Below are positions 55,229 through 63,954 of a stretch of DNA of 64,000 nucleotides, piece after piece (the first letter of the stretch is position 1; every line of letters begins with the position of its first letter). Source of the DNA: Bacillus sp. RO1. GTDB taxonomy: Bacteria; Bacillota; Bacilli; Bacillales; Bacillaceae_I. The position numbers were made by a program, and so were the translations under genes. The stretch lies in contig NZ_JAAZWB010000083.1 of assembly GCF_012524115.1 (NCBI RefSeq), forward strand, positions 1-64,000, given 5' to 3'. The notes below the pieces were generated by a model that saw only the letters and a list, made by a program, of their open reading frames with translations, had not been told where the DNA came from and did no database searches.

Positions 55229-55250
55229 CACCTTCCTAAAATAGAAGGTG
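55229..55250 (-). terminator. Terminator after the 31-codon gene
   Basis: CACCTTC and GAAGGTG form a 7-bp stem with an 8-nt loop, and TTTTTATTTTTT follows on the minus strand. Confidence 0.75.
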
Positions 55251-55262
55251 CCCAAACAAATT

Positions 55263-55358
55263 TTACTGCTCATTCGATTTTACCGCATGCTTTGGCTCGT
55301 TGCGGCGTTTTCTTCCCTGTTTCTTCTGTTGTTTTTCTACTTGATTTTGCTCCTTCAT
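55263..55358 (-). CDS. Small basic 31-aa protein, unknown
   Basis: The minus strand reads ATG-AAG-GAG...TAA, giving a 31-residue protein that is lysine/arginine/glutamine-rich with the basic run KKQGRKRR. GGAGGTG lies eight bases before the ATG, and a terminator follows 13 bp after the stop, so it has the complete parts of a gene. It lies between sspA and the acyl-CoA synthetase gene. I recognise no family. Confidence 0.6.
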   Translation of the reverse strand: MKEQNQVEKQQKKQGRKRRNEPKHAVKSNEQ

Positions 55359-55390
55359 AAAAAAGCACCTCCAAGATCAGAATAGAAGAA

Positions 55391-55410
55391 AGGTGGGGTT
55401 TCCCCCACCT
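55391..55410 (-). terminator. Terminator of sspA
   Basis: AGGTGGGG and CCCCACCT form an 8-bp stem with a 4-nt loop; TTTCTTCT follows on the minus strand. Confidence 0.75.
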
Positions 55411-55427
55411 CGTAGCCATTTTATATA

Positions 55428-55631
55428 TTATTTTTGGTAACCGCCACTGAAGCTTTGTTCAGCCATTTGAACTAAGCGTTTAGTGATTTCTCCACCAACG
55501 GAACCGTTAGCGCGAGCAGTTGCATCAGGACCAAGTTGAACTCCGAATTCAGAAGCGATTTCGTATTTCATTTGGTCAAGAGCTTGTTGTACACCAGGTA
55601 CAACTAGTTGGTTTGAACTGTTGTTTGCCAT
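55428..55631 (-). CDS. sspA: Alpha/beta-type small acid-soluble spore protein
   Basis: 67-aa DNA-binding protein that coats spore DNA and protects it. The family signature is complete: [16 protein letters not shown] with the GPR protease site, then the [13 protein letters not shown] segment. The strong RBS AAGGAGGTG lies before the ATG. A sigma-G promoter at 55655-55685 fits forespore expression. Confidence 0.97.
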   Translation of the reverse strand: MANNSSNQLVVPGVQQALDQMKYEIASEFGVQLGPDATARANGSVGGEITKRLVQMAEQSFSGGYQK

Positions 55632-55654
55632 GTGTTTTCACCTCCTTGTGAATA

Positions 55655-55685
55655 TAGAATGTGTAAAAACACATGGCATCATTCA
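55655..55685 (-). promoter_or_regulatory. Predicted sigma-G promoter of sspA
   Basis: On the minus strand -35 TGAATG (55680-55685) and -10 CATTCTA (55655-55661), spacer 18 bp. Both match the sigma-G consensus (TGMATR and CATWMTA), as expected for an alpha/beta SASP gene. Confidence 0.8.
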
Positions 55686-55722
55686 TATTTTAAATATGGT
55701 AATTCTTCACAGTACCCACCCG

Positions 55723-56931
55723 TTAAAATAAATCATTGATAATATTGTCTTCTTCTTTCTTTTTCCCTGTTATTAGTAGCTTTTCTGTACGTTCGACTGC
55801 ATCGTTCACCATTTTATCAATATCAAAGAAACTCTCGTAAAAATTAATTTTTTCTTTTTTGGGCTTTGTTTTTGGTGCAGACGGAGTGAAAATGGTACAA
55901 CAGTCTTCATACGGTCGGTTGGAAATTTCCAACGTATCAATTTGTCTGGCAATATCCATGATCTCTATTTTGTCCATTGTAATGAGCGGGCGAATGATTG
56001 GAGTGGAAGTTACCTCATTTATGGTCGACATGCTTTGTAAGGTCTGACTAGCCACTTGTCCCAAGCTTTCTCCAGTAATGATGGCAAGCCCTTGCTCTTT
56101 TTCACAGATTTTGTCCGCAATCTTTAACATGAACCTTCTGGTGGACGTCATCGTATAGTTTTCCGGAACTTGCTTTTGTATGGCTACTTGAATGTCTGTA
56201 AACGGAACAATATGCAAATTAATGGAGTGTCCGAAATCTGTCAGTCTTTCTGTCAGTTCCACTACTTTCTGTTTCGCACGTTCACTTGTATACGGAGGGC
56301 TGAAGAAGTGGACAACCTCCAGTCTAATGCCACGCTTCATTGCCAAATAACCTGCTACCGGACTGTCTATCCCTCCAGACAGCATAAGCACTCCGGTCCC
56401 ACTTGTTCCGACCGGTAGACCTCCTGCGCCGGAAATATCCTTACACGTAATATAGGTGGCTTCTTCTCTGACTTCCACTCTTACATTAATATCTGGTTGC
56501 TTTACATTCACTGTCAAGTCTTCGGTATTCCGTAATAAATGTGATCCGATTGCATGGTTCAATTCATTGGTATCAAGTTCAAAGTTTTTGTAAGCGCGCT
56601 TGGCAGTCACTTTAAACGTTTTTCCTTTGTAAGGTAAAGCCTCGAGAGCGAATAATGCTCCTTTTTTTATTTCTTCTAGTTCAGTTTTCGTTTTGACAGC
56701 TAGGCTAAAAGAGTGAATGCCAAAGATGCTTTGAAGTCGGTCTAGAATCTGTTCATGCGGCTCCCCATTTAATTTGATGAACATTCTGTCTCTGCTTTTT
56801 TCGATAGTGACGTTTGGGAAGTCCTTAATCTTTTCTAAAATATTGAAGCTCAGGCGCTGCACAAACTGTTTACGGTTTCTTCCTTTTGTAGACAGTTCAC
56901 CAAATCGTATTAATATGTGATCATAGTTCAT
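55723..56931 (-). CDS. thiI: tRNA 4-thiouridine synthase ThiI
   Basis: Adds sulfur to U8 of tRNA and, in some bacteria, supplies sulfur for thiamine. 402 aa: NFLD/THUMP domain (about 1-165) and PP-loop pyrophosphatase domain with MLSGGIDSPVAGYLAMKRG near residues 183-202. It lacks the C-terminal rhodanese domain of E. coli ThiI, as usual in Bacillus. The RBS GAGGT precedes the ATG. nifZ lies 5 bp upstream, an established functional pair. Confidence 0.96.
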   Translation of the reverse strand: MNYDHILIRFGELSTKGRNRKQFVQRLSFNILEKIKDFPNVTIEKSRDRMFIKLNGEPHEQILDRLQSIFGIHSFSLAVKTKTELEEIKKGALFALEALPYKGKTFKVTAKRAYKNFELDTNELNHAIGSHLLRNTEDLTVNVKQPDINVRVEVREEATYITCKDISGAGGLPVGTSGTGVLMLSGGIDSPVAGYLAMKRGIRLEVVHFFSPPYTSERAKQKVVELTERLTDFGHSINLHIVPFTDIQVAIQKQVPENYTMTSTRRFMLKIADKICEKEQGLAIITGESLGQVASQTLQSMSTINEVTSTPIIRPLITMDKIEIMDIARQIDTLEISNRPYEDCCTIFTPSAPKTKPKKEKINFYESFFDIDKMVNDAVERTEKLLITGKKKEEDNIINDLF

Positions 56932-56936
56932 ATCTT

Positions 56937-58073
56937 TTACCTCGTTACTTCTTTTATTGTGTTTATGGCTTTTATAAGTTCTTTTAAAAATAAGCGTATT
57001 TCTTCTTTCGTTGTACCGTAGGTCATGCTTATCCTAAGAGCACTTTCCGCCTGCGTTCTCGTCACACCCATCGCCAATAAGGTCTTGCTTGGTGCTTTTC
57101 GCTTGGAAGAACAGGCAGAGGTGGTGGATACATAAATATCCTTATTGCCTAATGCATGTACCAGTACTTCCGACTTAATGCCCGGTACGGAAAAATTGAC
57201 TATATGCGGAGCACTTTGACTTTTGGACGTATGAATAAATAATCCATTTATCTGCACCAATTCATCAAGAAGAAAATGTTTTAAAAGAGTTAAATCTGAT
57301 AGGTATTTTTCATAATTCTCTAAGGTCAGTCGCAAAGCTTTGGTCATGGCAACTATTCCAGCTACATTCTCTGTTCCGGAACGTAACGTCCATTCCTGAT
57401 CTCCTCCACTAAAAAGGGGATGAAGCTTGACTCCTTTTTTGGCAATAAGTACACCGTTTCCCTTTAGCCCGTGAAACTTGTGGGCCGAAAGTGAACATAG
57501 GTCAATTACATCCATTTTTAACGGAACTTTCCCGATCCCTTGTATATGATCAACATGGAAGCTTACATTGGGGTAATTTATAAGAACTTCTCCTATTTCT
57601 TCTACAGGCTGGATTACTCCAGTTTCATTATTCACATGTATGATAGAAACCAACACCGTTTCTTTCTTTAACGCATCTTCCACTTGCTTTTTCGTAATTC
57701 TTCCTTGTTTATCAACAGGAAGGATCGTCACTTCAAAGCCTTCCTTTTCCAAATCTTTCATTGCATTTGTTACGGAAGGATGCTCGATAGCGGTTGTGAT
57801 GATATGTTTACCGAGATTTCTTTTGCTTAAGGCACATCCTTTTATCGCCAAGTTGTTGCTTTCTGTTCCACCTGAAGTGAAAATGACTTCCTTATGATGG
57901 ACATGCAGCAAGGATGCAATTGTCTCCCTTGAACGGTTAAGGAGCATTTCTGCATCGCCGCCAAGGGAATGAAGCGAGGATGGGTTGCCAAAATATTCTG
58001 TGGACACCTTAAGGTAAGCATCCAACACTTCTTTATATGGTCTGGTAGTAGCGCTATTGTCTAAATAGATCAT
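56937..58073 (-). CDS. nifZ: Cysteine desulfurase NifZ
   Basis: PLP enzyme that releases sulfur from cysteine, dedicated partner of ThiI. 378 aa. The PLP Lys is in SAHKFHGLKGNG near residue 200, and the sulfur-carrying Cys loop is STTSACSSKRKAP. Three close ATGs: the one at 58073 is six bases after GGAGG, whereas the ATG at 58079 abuts it, so 58073 is preferred. It precedes thiI. Confidence 0.94.
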   Translation of the reverse strand: MIYLDNSATTRPYKEVLDAYLKVSTEYFGNPSSLHSLGGDAEMLLNRSRETIASLLHVHHKEVIFTSGGTESNNLAIKGCALSKRNLGKHIITTAIEHPSVTNAMKDLEKEGFEVTILPVDKQGRITKKQVEDALKKETVLVSIIHVNNETGVIQPVEEIGEVLINYPNVSFHVDHIQGIGKVPLKMDVIDLCSLSAHKFHGLKGNGVLIAKKGVKLHPLFSGGDQEWTLRSGTENVAGIVAMTKALRLTLENYEKYLSDLTLLKHFLLDELVQINGLFIHTSKSQSAPHIVNFSVPGIKSEVLVHALGNKDIYVSTTSACSSKRKAPSKTLLAMGVTRTQAESALRISMTYGTTKEEIRLFLKELIKAINTIKEVTR

Positions 58074-58386
58074 GTTCATCCTCCATTAGCATGATGAGGA
58101 ATTAGAATCATCAAATTAATATAGATAATATTTTCTTCTAAGCGAATATTAATGTTAGCACATTTTATATCTGTGGAAAAGAATTGCCTCCCCATATAGG
58201 ACCCGGAGAAAGGTATTTATTAGAAATAGTTATTTTTTTCTTTCTAAACATGTATAGACATGTTAAACTAGTAATTGTTTTTCTAATATATTGAATTGTT
58301 GAACTTTTATGTTATTCGACAAATTTCTTCAAAATTATGATAGGATGAAAACGTATTCATCTTATTTTCTCATCAGGAGGATTTTC
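58074..58386. other. braB upstream region with candidate operators
   Basis: AACATGT-ATAG-ACATGTT (58247-58264) is a perfect dyad. AATTTCTTCAAAATT (58322-58336) differs from the CodY box AATTTTCWGAAAATT at three positions. GATAATATT (58122-58130) fits the ScoC consensus RATANTATY. In B. subtilis braB is repressed by CodY and ScoC, so these are reasonable candidates. No gene was found in the interval. Confidence 0.45.
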
Positions 58387-59721
58387 ATGCAAAAAAAAGT
58401 ATATACAAATAAGGATATATTGGTATTGGGACTAATGCTGTTTGCCTTATTTTTAGGTGCCGGGAATATGATTTTCCCTCCATTACTTGGACAAGCAGCC
58501 GGTGATAACGTAGGAATCTCAGTTATAGGTTTCTTGATTACAGGAGTTGGCCTGCCACTTCTTGGAGTAATGGCCATTGCTTACACAGGAGGCGACCTTC
58601 AAACACTTGCTAATCGTGTACACCCAATTTTCGGAATTGTTTTTACTATCATTATGTACTTAGCGATCGGGCCATTCTTCGGTATCCCGCGTACAGGTAC
58701 TGTAGCCTTTGAAATTGCTGCAACACCTTTCTTACCTGAATCGGTTAACCCACAGGGACTGGCACTTTTTCTATTTACATTAGTATTCTTTGCTATTACG
58801 TATTATCTTGCTTTAAATCCAGCAAAACTTGTAGATCGGATCGGGAAAGTCTTAACACCGATATTGTTGCTGGTAATTGGTATTCTTGTTGTCAAAAGTA
58901 TTATCACTCCGATGGGGGCTATAGGTGCTCCAACAGAAGCATACCAAAGTTCCGCTTTCTTTAAGGGCTTCCTTGAAGGGTATCTAACTATGGACACCAT
59001 TGCAGCTTTAGTTTTCGGAATTGTTGTAATCTCTGCAATAAAGGATAAAGGTGTAACAGATAGAAAAACGATTACTTCCCTATGTTTAAAAGCAGGATTT
59101 ATTGCTGCCATAGGCTTGACTGTCGTCTATGCAGGTCTTTCCTATCTTGGTGCAACTAGTCTTGATGCAGTAGGAGCTGCAGGAAATGGCGGTCAAATAT
59201 TATCTGGTGCTGCTAATTATCTGTTTGGTTCTATCGGAGCGGTTATTTTAGGGCTTGCAATTACGTTTGCATGCTTAACGACATCTGTAGGACTTGTTTC
59301 TGCGACAAGTAAATTCTTCTCTAAAATTATGCCATCCGTATCATATAAGGTATTTGTGGCAATCTTGTCCGTCTTTAGTTTGGTTGTATCTAATGTCGGC
59401 TTAGAGCAATTGATTACAATATCGTTGCCTGTATTGATTATGATTTATCCATTAGCAATTGTATTGATTATTCTTTCGTTTTATCGTTGGAGAAATGAGT
59501 CGTTTGTGTATGGGTTTGCTCTGCTGTTCACTGGTATTGTAAGTTTCGTGGATGGATTGGCTATGGCTGGTATCCAATTAACTTTCTTACAGGACATTTT
59601 CAGCATACTTCCTTTTTATAATGAAGGAGTAGGTTGGTTGGTTCCTGCAGTGATTGGTGTGTTAATTGGGATGCTTGTTGGTGCTTTAACTACAAAACAG
59701 TCTAATGAAAGCATTGCGTAA
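58387..59721 (+). CDS. braB: Branched-chain amino acid transporter BraB
   Basis: 444 aa, LIVCS family with about 12 helices, importing leucine, isoleucine and valine with sodium or protons. Family features: LGAGNMIFPPLLGQAAG near residues 22-40 and GPFFGIPRTGTVAFEIA near 95-112. The frame extends 26 codons upstream; AGGAGG before the ATG at 58387 and the usual N-terminus fix the start. Located between nifZ and ezrA as in B. subtilis braB. Confidence 0.93.
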   Translation: MQKKVYTNKDILVLGLMLFALFLGAGNMIFPPLLGQAAGDNVGISVIGFLITGVGLPLLGVMAIAYTGGDLQTLANRVHPIFGIVFTIIMYLAIGPFFGIPRTGTVAFEIAATPFLPESVNPQGLALFLFTLVFFAITYYLALNPAKLVDRIGKVLTPILLLVIGILVVKSIITPMGAIGAPTEAYQSSAFFKGFLEGYLTMDTIAALVFGIVVISAIKDKGVTDRKTITSLCLKAGFIAAIGLTVVYAGLSYLGATSLDAVGAAGNGGQILSGAANYLFGSIGAVILGLAITFACLTTSVGLVSATSKFFSKIMPSVSYKVFVAILSVFSLVVSNVGLEQLITISLPVLIMIYPLAIVLIILSFYRWRNESFVYGFALLFTGIVSFVDGLAMAGIQLTFLQDIFSILPFYNEGVGWLVPAVIGVLIGMLVGALTTKQSNESIA

Positions 59722-59726
59722 TACCA

Positions 59727-59762
59727 AAAAAAGAACCGGGCAAAACTGTCCGGTTCTTTTTT
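59727..59762 (+). terminator. Terminator of braB
   Basis: AAAAAAGAACCGG and CCGGTTCTTTTTT form a 13-bp stem with a 10-nt loop just after the stop. Confidence 0.87.
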
Positions 59763-59891
59763 AGTTGTTTGGTTATTCTCAAGGCGCCTATACGCCCGAG
59801 GAGGAAGGGACAGGTTAGACTCTGTAGCGTTGTGAGGAGGCTCACGGATCGCCCGCAGGCAAGCGAAGCCCTGGAACGGAAATCAACTGGA
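59762..59891. repeat. Interspersed palindromic element, copy 10 (short, inverted, degenerate)
   Basis: Opposite orientation. GAGGAGGCTC, CGCCCGCAGG and CTGGAACGGAAATCAACTGG mark the element; the left end (TTAGTTG) pairs poorly. The element lies between braB's terminator and the ezrA-cluster terminator. Confidence 0.75.
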
Positions 59892-59912
59892 TTTTATACT
59901 TCTTATTCTTTT

Positions 59913-59948
59913 AAAAAAGGCTTGGATTTGAGAATCCAAGCCTTTTTT
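59913..59948 (-). terminator. Terminator after the ezrA-coupled gene
   Basis: AAAAAAGGCTTGGATT and AATCCAAGCCTTTTTT form a 16-bp perfect stem with a 4-nt loop; overlaps the end of the last codons of the upstream gene. Confidence 0.85.
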
Positions 59949-60252
59949 ATGGTTTGTTTTTTTCTAATAGAGATAGAAGGCGATCGATACTGATCCGTTC
60001 ATCCTCTAGGTTCCACTCATTGACCATTTGGTGAGTGAGTCCATTTTGATGATTGTATGGGATAGTGACTTTCTCATCCGTATCTTTATCTACTGAAGGA
60101 GGAGCACCTGTTTCTTCTTCCTGTGAAGGAGAAGAAATAGCAGGTTGTGCACCCTCCTCTCTCTTTTCCTGAAAGGTTGTATAAAAACTGTACCATATAA
60201 AGGTCCCACAGATGAGTAGGATGGCTACAAGTAAAGTCTGCGCGTACTTCAC
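59947..60252 (-). CDS. Small membrane-anchored protein coupled to ezrA
   Basis: 101 aa with an N-terminal membrane helix (residues about 5-24) and an acidic, proline- and glutamate-rich soluble part. I do not recognise a family. The start is GTG at 60252 two bases after the ezrA stop with AAAAGG ahead of it, so it is translated with EzrA and may act in division; that is inference from coupling. Confidence 0.6.
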   Translation of the reverse strand: MKYAQTLLVAILLICGTFIWYSFYTTFQEKREEGAQPAISSPSQEEETGAPPSVDKDTDEKVTIPYNHQNGLTHQMVNEWNLEDERISIDRLLSLLEKNKP

Positions 60253-60254
60253 TT

Positions 60255-61946
60255 TTAGTTTTCCTTTTCAAGTACTTTTTCTATTTTCTTCAATACACCT
60301 GGTTCTACCTTTTCTAGCGAAGTAGCCGCTTCTTCCAAAGCGCTTTTATATTCGTAATTTCTAAATAACTGCTCTGCTTCTACCAAGCTTTGATGCACGG
60401 TAGGATGTTTGCTGCGGTATCTATTGCCATACTGGATAATACTTTCCGCTAAGTAAGCATGATCAAGGATATCGAGTGCTTCCTCATGGCATTTTTCAAC
60501 ACTTGTTACTGCTTCATATAACACTGCATTTACTTCCACGATATTTAACGGTTTTTCTTCCAATTTCCCCGTTACAGCCTTCAGCTGATCATTCGCCATG
60601 GATAGCTCCTGATATATGCTTTTTGGTAATCCAGGAATATTACTTTTTTCAATCGAACGTTTTACTTCAAACAGCATTTTTCTTAAGGAGTTCAATTGCT
60701 CTCTTGCAGCCATTTCATCTTTTCGTAATGCCATCAAGCTCTCCGTATATTGTTGATGAATCTCCTGAAGAGAGTCGATCTGTTCACAGATGTCCTCCAA
60801 CTCCTCTTTTAAAATGCTGAAGGCAATGGTCTGATCAAGAAGGTGGCCACTGAGCTTTTCATAGCGGTCATTAAGTGCAAGCATGGATTCTTCTATTTTC
60901 TGTTGTGTTTGAATGTCTTCCTGCTGTAGCTGATAGCTTTCCTGCACCACGTAGGTTTCTTGCTTTGTCTTTTCACTAGCAGATGACAAAGCGATCAAAA
61001 TGCCTTCAACAGATGGAAGTTCTTTTATGACATAGTGTTTTGCCAAAACTTCTTTTTCAATCTGATCATAAAGATCATCCATTTCGGTTTTAATAACCTC
61101 GATGCCTTCATTAGCTTCCAATACCTTAGTTTCCATGAGTAACTTCGTAGACTGCTTGAGTTTATCATGAAGGCTAGCAATGCTTTTTTCCAGGTTTACA
61201 TGATCGAGGATGTACCCTTCTGCAAGCATTTCCTTATAGCCCGTTTCCACTTCGGCAAGTTGACTAGGAATCACAGACTGGCATTCAATTAACAGTCCTG
61301 GTATATGTTCTAGTTTGGCTTCAAAAACTTCTAGATCTTTCTCAATCTTCGCAATCAACTCTCTTGCAACTAGATAATCTCCATTGGATATAGATTGGTG
61401 AAATTCTGCAAAAAGCTGTTGAATCTGTTCCAGTTCTTTCTCCAATAAAGGGGTTGTGCTTCCATATTGATGGCGTTGGTTCAGCAGTTGCTTTTTAAAA
61501 TTAGAGTATTTCGCTTCCAATTTTTCATTTTCTTCAGCACTTTTTGCTTGGCTGCCAATCAGTTCATCTAATTCATCGTATATCGCTTTAATTTTTAATT
61601 CAATATCCTTAAGTTTACTGTCAGCTAACGACAACACATCTTTTGCTTTTTTGAAGCGATATTTATCAACAAAATCTTCCGCATCAAAAAGGTATTCTTC
61701 AATATTTACAAGTTCTGTTGATAAGATATTATCCCATTGATAACGCCAGTTCTCAAAAAGCTGTTCCGTCTGACCGGTCATGTTTAAATCTTTCACTTTA
61801 GAAAGTTCTTCTGATACCGGTTTGTTCATAATCGACACTTTCCAGTTTTCTAAGCGGTCCACTTCTTGATAAATCTTCTTCCTTCTAACAAAACTAATGC
61901 TGATAAAAATAACTACTAGTGCTAAAATCCCAATAATATACTCCAT
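60255..61946 (-). CDS. ezrA: Septation ring formation regulator EzrA
   Basis: 563 aa, negative regulator of FtsZ ring assembly. An N-terminal membrane helix (EYIIGILALVVIFISISFV) is followed by a long helical, coiled-coil cytoplasmic part. The frame extends 16 codons upstream; AGAAGGGG before the ATG at 61946 fixes the start. Divergent from hisJ, as in B. subtilis. Confidence 0.94.
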   Translation of the reverse strand: MEYIIGILALVVIFISISFVRRKKIYQEVDRLENWKVSIMNKPVSEELSKVKDLNMTGQTEQLFENWRYQWDNILSTELVNIEEYLFDAEDFVDKYRFKKAKDVLSLADSKLKDIELKIKAIYDELDELIGSQAKSAEENEKLEAKYSNFKKQLLNQRHQYGSTTPLLEKELEQIQQLFAEFHQSISNGDYLVARELIAKIEKDLEVFEAKLEHIPGLLIECQSVIPSQLAEVETGYKEMLAEGYILDHVNLEKSIASLHDKLKQSTKLLMETKVLEANEGIEVIKTEMDDLYDQIEKEVLAKHYVIKELPSVEGILIALSSASEKTKQETYVVQESYQLQQEDIQTQQKIEESMLALNDRYEKLSGHLLDQTIAFSILKEELEDICEQIDSLQEIHQQYTESLMALRKDEMAAREQLNSLRKMLFEVKRSIEKSNIPGLPKSIYQELSMANDQLKAVTGKLEEKPLNIVEVNAVLYEAVTSVEKCHEEALDILDHAYLAESIIQYGNRYRSKHPTVHQSLVEAEQLFRNYEYKSALEEAATSLEKVEPGVLKKIEKVLEKEN

Positions 61947-62166
61947 ACCTAGTCCCCTTCTACCCGGATGGTGGTTCCTGTCTTCTATGTACATTTATTC
62001 ATCTTAATCAATAACTCATATATGTATAAAAATCTAAATGGACTGATATATATTCCACGCCCATTTTATTTATATTTCAATGTTTTTATGATACCATGTA
62101 AACGACATTTTTTGACCAATATTTTTAATTTTTTTACATATTTCTTCTAGTATCGGAGGGTTTTTC

Positions 62167-62967
62167 TTGATTATCGACAAACATGTCCATACCCCCTATT
62201 GTCCGCATGGTAGCACAGATACAATAGAAAAGTATATTAAACAAGCTTTACACCTAAAATACAAAGAGATTTCCTTTACAGAACACGCCCCACTACCAGA
62301 ATCATTTACCGATCCAGCTCCTGACAGGGATAGTGCCATGGATTGGGACAGCATCCCTGCCTATATGGAAGAATTGCAGAAAATAAAGTCTTTTTATGCA
62401 TCTGACATAAAGATTAACATAGGTTTGGAAGTGGATTATATTGATGGATACGAAAAAGAAACACGTGAAATTTTAGAAGAACTGGGACCTCTTTTGGATG
62501 ACAGCATATTATCTGTTCATTTTTTAAAAAAAGAAGAATTGTATTATTGCTTAGACTTCAGTGAGGATGAATTTGAAAGAATTATCGGGGTTTTTGGAGG
62601 GCTTTCAGCAGTTTATGAATCTTATTTCTCCACTCTCTTAACATCCATCCACTCTGATTTAGGCCCATATAAACCAAAAAGAATCGGCCATATTACTTTG
62701 GTAGAAAAATTCAAAAAGCGCTTTCCACACAATAAAGCCATCCAGGAGTATACTAATCCAATCTTGGATGCAGTCTCTCTAAAAGGGTATGAACTGGACT
62801 ATAATGGCGCCGGATTTGTCAAACCACTATGTAAAGACTCCTATCCTCCAATGTCCATTGCAAAAGAAGCAAAAAAAAGAAAAATCCCCCTCGTGTACGG
62901 ATCCGACGCACACACAGTAAAGGGACTTGGGCAAGGATATAAATTTATTGATAAAGAGTTATTATAA
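62167..62967 (+). CDS. hisJ: Histidinol-phosphatase HisJ (PHP family)
   Basis: 266 aa. PHP domain metal ligands: HVHTPYCPHGS at the N-terminus, FTEHAPLPE, LEVDYIDGYE and the His in LSVHFLKK. The GSDAHTVKGLG segment near residue 245 ends the active site. Dephosphorylates L-histidinol phosphate in histidine synthesis. The start is TTG at 62167, seven bases after TCGGAGGG. Confidence 0.9.
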   Translation: MIIDKHVHTPYCPHGSTDTIEKYIKQALHLKYKEISFTEHAPLPESFTDPAPDRDSAMDWDSIPAYMEELQKIKSFYASDIKINIGLEVDYIDGYEKETREILEELGPLLDDSILSVHFLKKEELYYCLDFSEDEFERIIGVFGGLSAVYESYFSTLLTSIHSDLGPYKPKRIGHITLVEKFKKRFPHNKAIQEYTNPILDAVSLKGYELDYNGAGFVKPLCKDSYPPMSIAKEAKKRKIPLVYGSDAHTVKGLGQGYKFIDKELL

Positions 62968-62976
62968 GAATATCCA

Positions 62977-63160
62977 TGTTGATCTGAGCGGAGGGCGCGA
63001 AGACTCCTCGAAAATGCTAGCACATTTTCTTCGTGCGATGTATCGCTTCCGAAGCCTTCCTTGTCCTGCGGGAGGAAGGGACAGGGGAGACCCATGAAGC
63101 GTTGTGAGGAGGCTCCAGGACCGCCCGCGGAAAGCGAAGCGCCTGCAGCGAAGATCAACA
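62977..63160. repeat. Interspersed palindromic element, copy 11 (long, inverted)
   Basis: Ends TGTTGATC and GATCAACA. GGCGC pairs with GCGCC and GCGG with CCGC. The insert contains GAAAATG...CATTTTC as on copies 6-8. It lies between hisJ and refZ. Confidence 0.85.
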
Positions 63161-63172
63161 GTAAGTGGAATA

Positions 63173-63802
63173 TTATAATGCAATTTTCTCTAACTGCTCT
63201 TGCTCCACAAATATAAACTGCTCCAACCATTGAACAATAACCTTCTCATACTGATCCACCGCAGACGTTTCATACGGCATAATATGCCACACCTCCGCCA
63301 AATACTGAGATTGCAAAAACGGCGTACTAATCATACTCTTCAATTGCATGACAGCCATCAGAACAGACGGAACGTGAAACTCCTTCTTTTTATGCCCTTT
63401 CTCTAAAATTGCTTTATAGTAATACTTCTCCTTCGTTAAATACGTTGACATGATTTCCCTGACAAGAATAGTATCAAACGTAAGCTCCCGATAAACGTAC
63501 CTTGCCAATTGACGATTTTCACGATGAAACTGCATGGTTTTTTCTACACATTCCAGTAGGCATTCCTTTGCAGTGTAAGAGGACATCTTTTTGTAAACTT
63601 TTTCTAAGATGGAAACGTACTGATCAAAGAAACTAGATAATAGATGTTCTTGCAGACCTGCTTTATTATCAAAATAATAGGAGATGTGCCCCACGTTTAC
63701 ATTTGCTTTCTTAGCAAGCTCCCGTACAGAGGTGCCATCAAACCCTTTTGTATTAAAAAGAATGATTGCTGCATCAATGATTCGTTGCTTTGTCTTTTCC
63801 AT
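63173..63802 (-). CDS. refZ: RefZ, TetR-family regulator of Z-ring positioning
   Basis: 209 aa. TetR helix-turn-helix domain at residues about 10-55 (GTSVRELAKKANVNVGHISYYFDNKAG), with a helical C-terminal domain containing the TYREL-like YRELTFDTILVREIMSTYLTKEKYYYKAIL segment resembling B. subtilis RefZ (YttP). RefZ binds near-origin sites and affects FtsZ at sporulation. The frame opens with GTG at 63811; ATG at 63802 is nine bases after AAAGGG and was chosen. Position after ezrA-hisJ supports the name. Confidence 0.88.
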   Translation of the reverse strand: MEKTKQRIIDAAIILFNTKGFDGTSVRELAKKANVNVGHISYYFDNKAGLQEHLLSSFFDQYVSILEKVYKKMSSYTAKECLLECVEKTMQFHRENRQLARYVYRELTFDTILVREIMSTYLTKEKYYYKAILEKGHKKKEFHVPSVLMAVMQLKSMISTPFLQSQYLAEVWHIMPYETSAVDQYEKVIVQWLEQFIFVEQEQLEKIAL

Positions 63803-63954
63803 CTTCTTCACCCTTTCTGGTGATTTCGATTCTTAATTATTGATTTCGTGAAGATGAACGTATATCCTTTTATTAAATGTCGACAACTTCATTAGGTATT
63901 CTACTTTTGTTGTTGTTTTTCCACAATTAGCTATGAAAATGCGAGGGGATTATG

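Noticed and set aside
62841-63230. 129-codon minus-strand frame between hisJ and refZ
   Set aside because: It spans element copy 11 and overlaps hisJ; sequence reflects the repeat, not a protein.
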